Of a stretch of DNA of 64,000 bases, positions 62,260 through 64,000 are shown piece after piece (position 1 is the stretch's first letter; each line of letters opens with the position of its first letter). Source of the stretch: Paenibacillus lupini (GTDB taxonomy: Bacteria; Bacillota; Bacilli; Paenibacillales; Paenibacillaceae). The notes beneath the pieces were generated by a model that saw nothing but the letters and a program-made list of their open reading frames with translations, searched no databases and had not been told where the DNA came from. The stretch spans positions 1 to 64,000 of the forward strand of contig NZ_JAASRW010000013.1 in NCBI RefSeq assembly GCF_011761355.1, written 5' to 3'. Both the position numbers and the translations under genes were made by a program.

Positions 62260-63153
62260 CTAGCGCCAGCCCGCCGCCAAGAAAGCGCGGCTGATGCGGG
62301 CGAATTCGTCGAGGGATAAAGTCTCTCCTCGACGAATAGGGTCAATATCGCAGCTATGCAGCAGCTGCGTCATCTCTTCACGGCGTTCCTTACCCACGAA
62401 CGCCGTAAGATTATTCGCCAGCGTCTTGCGGCGCTGGGCGAAGCTCGCCTGGACGATGCGGAAGTAATGCGCCTCATCCTCCACATCCACCGGCGGCTTC
62501 TCACGCACCGCCAGCTTAATCACAGCCGAGTCTACATTCGGCTGAGGAATAAACACCGTGTGGGGCACGATGCACACAAGTGACGGCTCGCAATAGTACT
62601 GCACGGCTACGCTCAAGCTGCCGTATTCCTTGCCACCTGGCTTAGCCGCCATCCGCTCAGCTACTTCCTTCTGAATCATCACGACGATGTTCTCGAGCGG
62701 CAGACGCTCTTCCAGCAGCTTCATCAGAATCGGTGTAGTCACGTAATACGGCAGATTCGCCACCACGCTGACGCCGGTCACATCCCCGAAGTGCTCCTCG
62801 AACAGCTTTTTCAGATCCAGCTTAAGCACATCACCATGCACAACCTGCACATGCTCTTCGTCCGCCAGAATATCTCCCAGGATCGGAATGAGGCGGTTGT
62901 CGATCTCAATCGCCGTTACCTTACCCGCTTCAGCAGCCAGATGCTGAGTCAGCGCACCGATACCTGGTCCAATCTCCAAGGCGCCTTTGGTCTTGTCTAG
63001 TCCTGCTGCATTTACAATCTTATTCAAAATATTTTGATCGATCAGAAAGTTCTGTCCCAAGCTTTTTTTGAATTGGAACCCGTACTTCGCAATAATTTCC
63101 TTCGTACGCTTTGGCGTTGCAACTTCAATCGCCTTCATATCGTTTCCGTTCAT
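62260..63153 (-). CDS. rsmA: 16S rRNA (adenine1518/1519-N6)-dimethyltransferase
   Basis: 297 aa from ATG 63153 (AGGAGTG seven bases upstream); the frame is open to 63321 but this extension overlaps rnmV and has no family match. FKKSLGQNFLIDQNIL, SAM motif LEIGPGIGALT, and catalytic NLPYYVTTPIL are all present. It dimethylates two adjacent adenines in the 3' hairpin of 16S rRNA (KsgA); loss causes kasugamycin resistance. It follows rnmV by eight bases. Confidence 0.97.
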   Translation of the reverse strand: MNGNDMKAIEVATPKRTKEIIAKYGFQFKKSLGQNFLIDQNILNKIVNAAGLDKTKGALEIGPGIGALTQHLAAEAGKVTAIEIDNRLIPILGDILADEEHVQVVHGDVLKLDLKKLFEEHFGDVTGVSVVANLPYYVTTPILMKLLEERLPLENIVVMIQKEVAERMAAKPGGKEYGSLSVAVQYYCEPSLVCIVPHTVFIPQPNVDSAVIKLAVREKPPVDVEDEAHYFRIVQASFAQRRKTLANNLTAFVGKERREEMTQLLHSCDIDPIRRGETLSLDEFARISRAFLAAGWR

Positions 63154-63160
63154 GCTCCGA

Positions 63161-63706
63161 TCACTCCTGTCCCTGTTCCATTGTACGCAATGCCTCTGCA
63201 AACTCTTCTCGGGAGATTCGGAAGCTTGTACAACGCTTGAAAAACTGTTTGCCGTTCGCATACCCGATCCCAAGCAGCTTCCCCATCTGAAGACGACGAT
63301 TCGCCGCATCCGGATGAACAATAAGCCCCGCTTCCATCAGGTCCTCCCACGTAATATCGCCTACACCAGCAGGCTCCTCTGTTCGAAGCTCGGAGAGCGC
63401 CTGACGAATGGCTTCAGGACTGGCGTTCTCAATGCCGATATCACCCTTGTACATAGCCTTCTCCTGTGGCAAAAAAGCATGCTTGCAGCCGGGCACCCGC
63501 CGAGCTACAATTTTGCGAATTCTCTCACCAGCATGATCAGGGTCTGTGAATATAATAACGCCTCTGCGTTCCATAGCCAGTTCAATGCGCTTAAGCACAT
63601 CCTCGCCGATGGCAGAGCCATTTGTCTCAATCGTATCTGCTTCAACAGCCCGCTTTACAGCGACTGTATCATCTTTGCCTTCCACCACAATAATTTCCTT
63701 AATCAC
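63161..63706 (-). CDS. rnmV: Ribonuclease M5
   Basis: 181 aa from GTG 63706 (AAAGGA upstream), which gives the family N-terminus IKEIIVVEGKDD; the frame is open to 63742. Toprim domain: VVEGKDDTVAVKRAV and IFTDPDHAGERIRKIV with the acidic metal-binding DxD. It matures 5S rRNA at both ends with ribosomal protein L18 as cofactor. rnmV-rsmA pairing downstream of yabE is conserved in Bacillales. Confidence 0.97.
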   Translation of the reverse strand: MIKEIIVVEGKDDTVAVKRAVEADTIETNGSAIGEDVLKRIELAMERRGVIIFTDPDHAGERIRKIVARRVPGCKHAFLPQEKAMYKGDIGIENASPEAIRQALSELRTEEPAGVGDITWEDLMEAGLIVHPDAANRRLQMGKLLGIGYANGKQFFKRCTSFRISREEFAEALRTMEQGQE

Positions 63707-63787
63707 AAGCGAACATTCCTTTCTCCAGCAACTTTCACTCATCTTTTTGCGTCAGTAAGAATGTAACTGCTCCACACCTATACACAC

Positions 63788-63813
63788 AAAAAGAAGAGGC
63801 AGCGCCTCTTCTT
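63788..63813 (-). terminator. Terminator after 3D-domain gene
   Basis: AAGAAGAGGC (63791-63800) pairs with GCCTCTTCTT (63804-63813) around a three-base loop; minus strand continues TTTTGTGTG. Confidence 0.9.
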
Positions 63814-63853
63814 ATAATGGCATATTTATCATCGAAATAATAGCATGAAGCAA

Positions 63854-64000
63854 TTAGCTTGCGGAAGGCTTATTGGGACCAAGTACGTAAACGGTATACC
63901 CTTTTTTCCGGCCGAACTTATTGGCATAGCTTGTGCTGTCGAAGTAAACATCAATCTTGTTTCCATTGATGGCACTGCCCGTATCTTCCGCTCTGCGGAA
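63854..64000 (-). CDS. yabE: C-terminus of 3D-domain cell-wall protein (YabE-like), partial
   Basis: Only the last 48 codons are inside the window; the gene continues past 64000. The segment reads RAEDTGSAINGNKIDVYFDS, then YANKFGRKKGYTVYVLGPN. This is the end of a 3D (Asp-Asp-Asp) domain with two of the aspartates visible, a double-psi beta-barrel found in RpfB/YabE-type murein hydrolases. The position before rnmV is that of B. subtilis yabE. G5 and other domains cannot be checked. Confidence 0.85.
   Translation of the reverse strand, partial: FRRAEDTGSAINGNKIDVYFDSTSYANKFGRKKGYTVYVLGPNKPSAS

Overview
The window reads as chromosomal DNA of an endospore-forming Firmicute, most likely a Paenibacillus-type Bacillale. 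The evidence is conserved gene order. Read on the minus strand from high to low coordinates it runs yabE, rnmV, rsmA, yabG, veg, sspF, ispE, purR, ridA, spoVG, glmU, rplY, pth, fin, mfd, prsA, spoVT, mazG (yabN), hup, rqcP, yabP, yabQ, divIC, yabR, spoIIE, yabS, yabT, tilS, hpt, ftsH, then nadABC, coaX, hslO, yacD, cysK, pabBAC, folPBK, yazB, dusB, greA and lysS. The left edge is an rrn leader (promoter, boxA) pointing out of the window. This is the classical oriC-proximal block of Bacillus subtilis, given here in reverse, so the origin should lie beyond the right end. Almost every gene is on the minus strand, co-directional with replication.

Layout. 1-200: rrn promoter and leader. 0.2-5.1 kb: membrane glycosylation cluster (GtrA, GT2, a very large GT-C double enzyme). 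5.3-13.8 kb: lysS, greA, dusB and the folate/PABA operon. 13.9-21.2 kb: cysK, a PpiC foldase, Hsp33, pantothenate kinase and de novo NAD synthesis. 21.4-26.2 kb: a BMP-type nucleoside ABC importer. 26.5-32.4 kb: ftsH, hpt, tilS, kinase and VWA protein. 32.6-39.7 kb: spoIIE, yabR, divIC, yabQ, yabP, two extra membrane proteins, rqcP, hup. 39.9-41.4 kb: MazG fusion. 41.5-46.4 kb: an accessory insert (glycerate kinase, GyrI-like protein, GH4 alpha-galactosidase, AraC regulator) around a 680-bp non-coding stretch packed with hairpins. 46.4-63.7 kb: the spoVT to rnmV core block. 63.9-64 kb: the 3' end of a 3D-domain protein.

How it works together. Housekeeping translation/repair genes (lysS, tilS, pth, mfd, rsmA, rnmV, rqcP) are interleaved with sporulation genes (spoIIE, spoVT, spoVG, fin, yabP, yabQ, yabG, sspF). 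Sigma-factor signatures can be read directly: a Spo0A-type spoIIE promoter with 21-bp spacing, a SigH-type spoVG promoter, a SigG/F-type sspF promoter, and tandem strong SigA promoters before veg.

The most interesting non-coding signal is a nested three-stem element of 108-116 nt present three times (43390-43499 plus, 43898-44013 minus, 61417-61524 plus). Internal-loop sequences are conserved, while the outer, 15-bp inner and apical stems are different in each copy yet still pair, which is strong evidence for a selected structure. Other notable points are an in-frame internal deletion in dusB, absence of prs between glmU and rplY, a near-perfect parS site near spoVT, four TCA-loop palindromes at 43.6-43.8 kb, tandem hairpins in the glmU leader, and a repeated leader hairpin before dusB and divIC.
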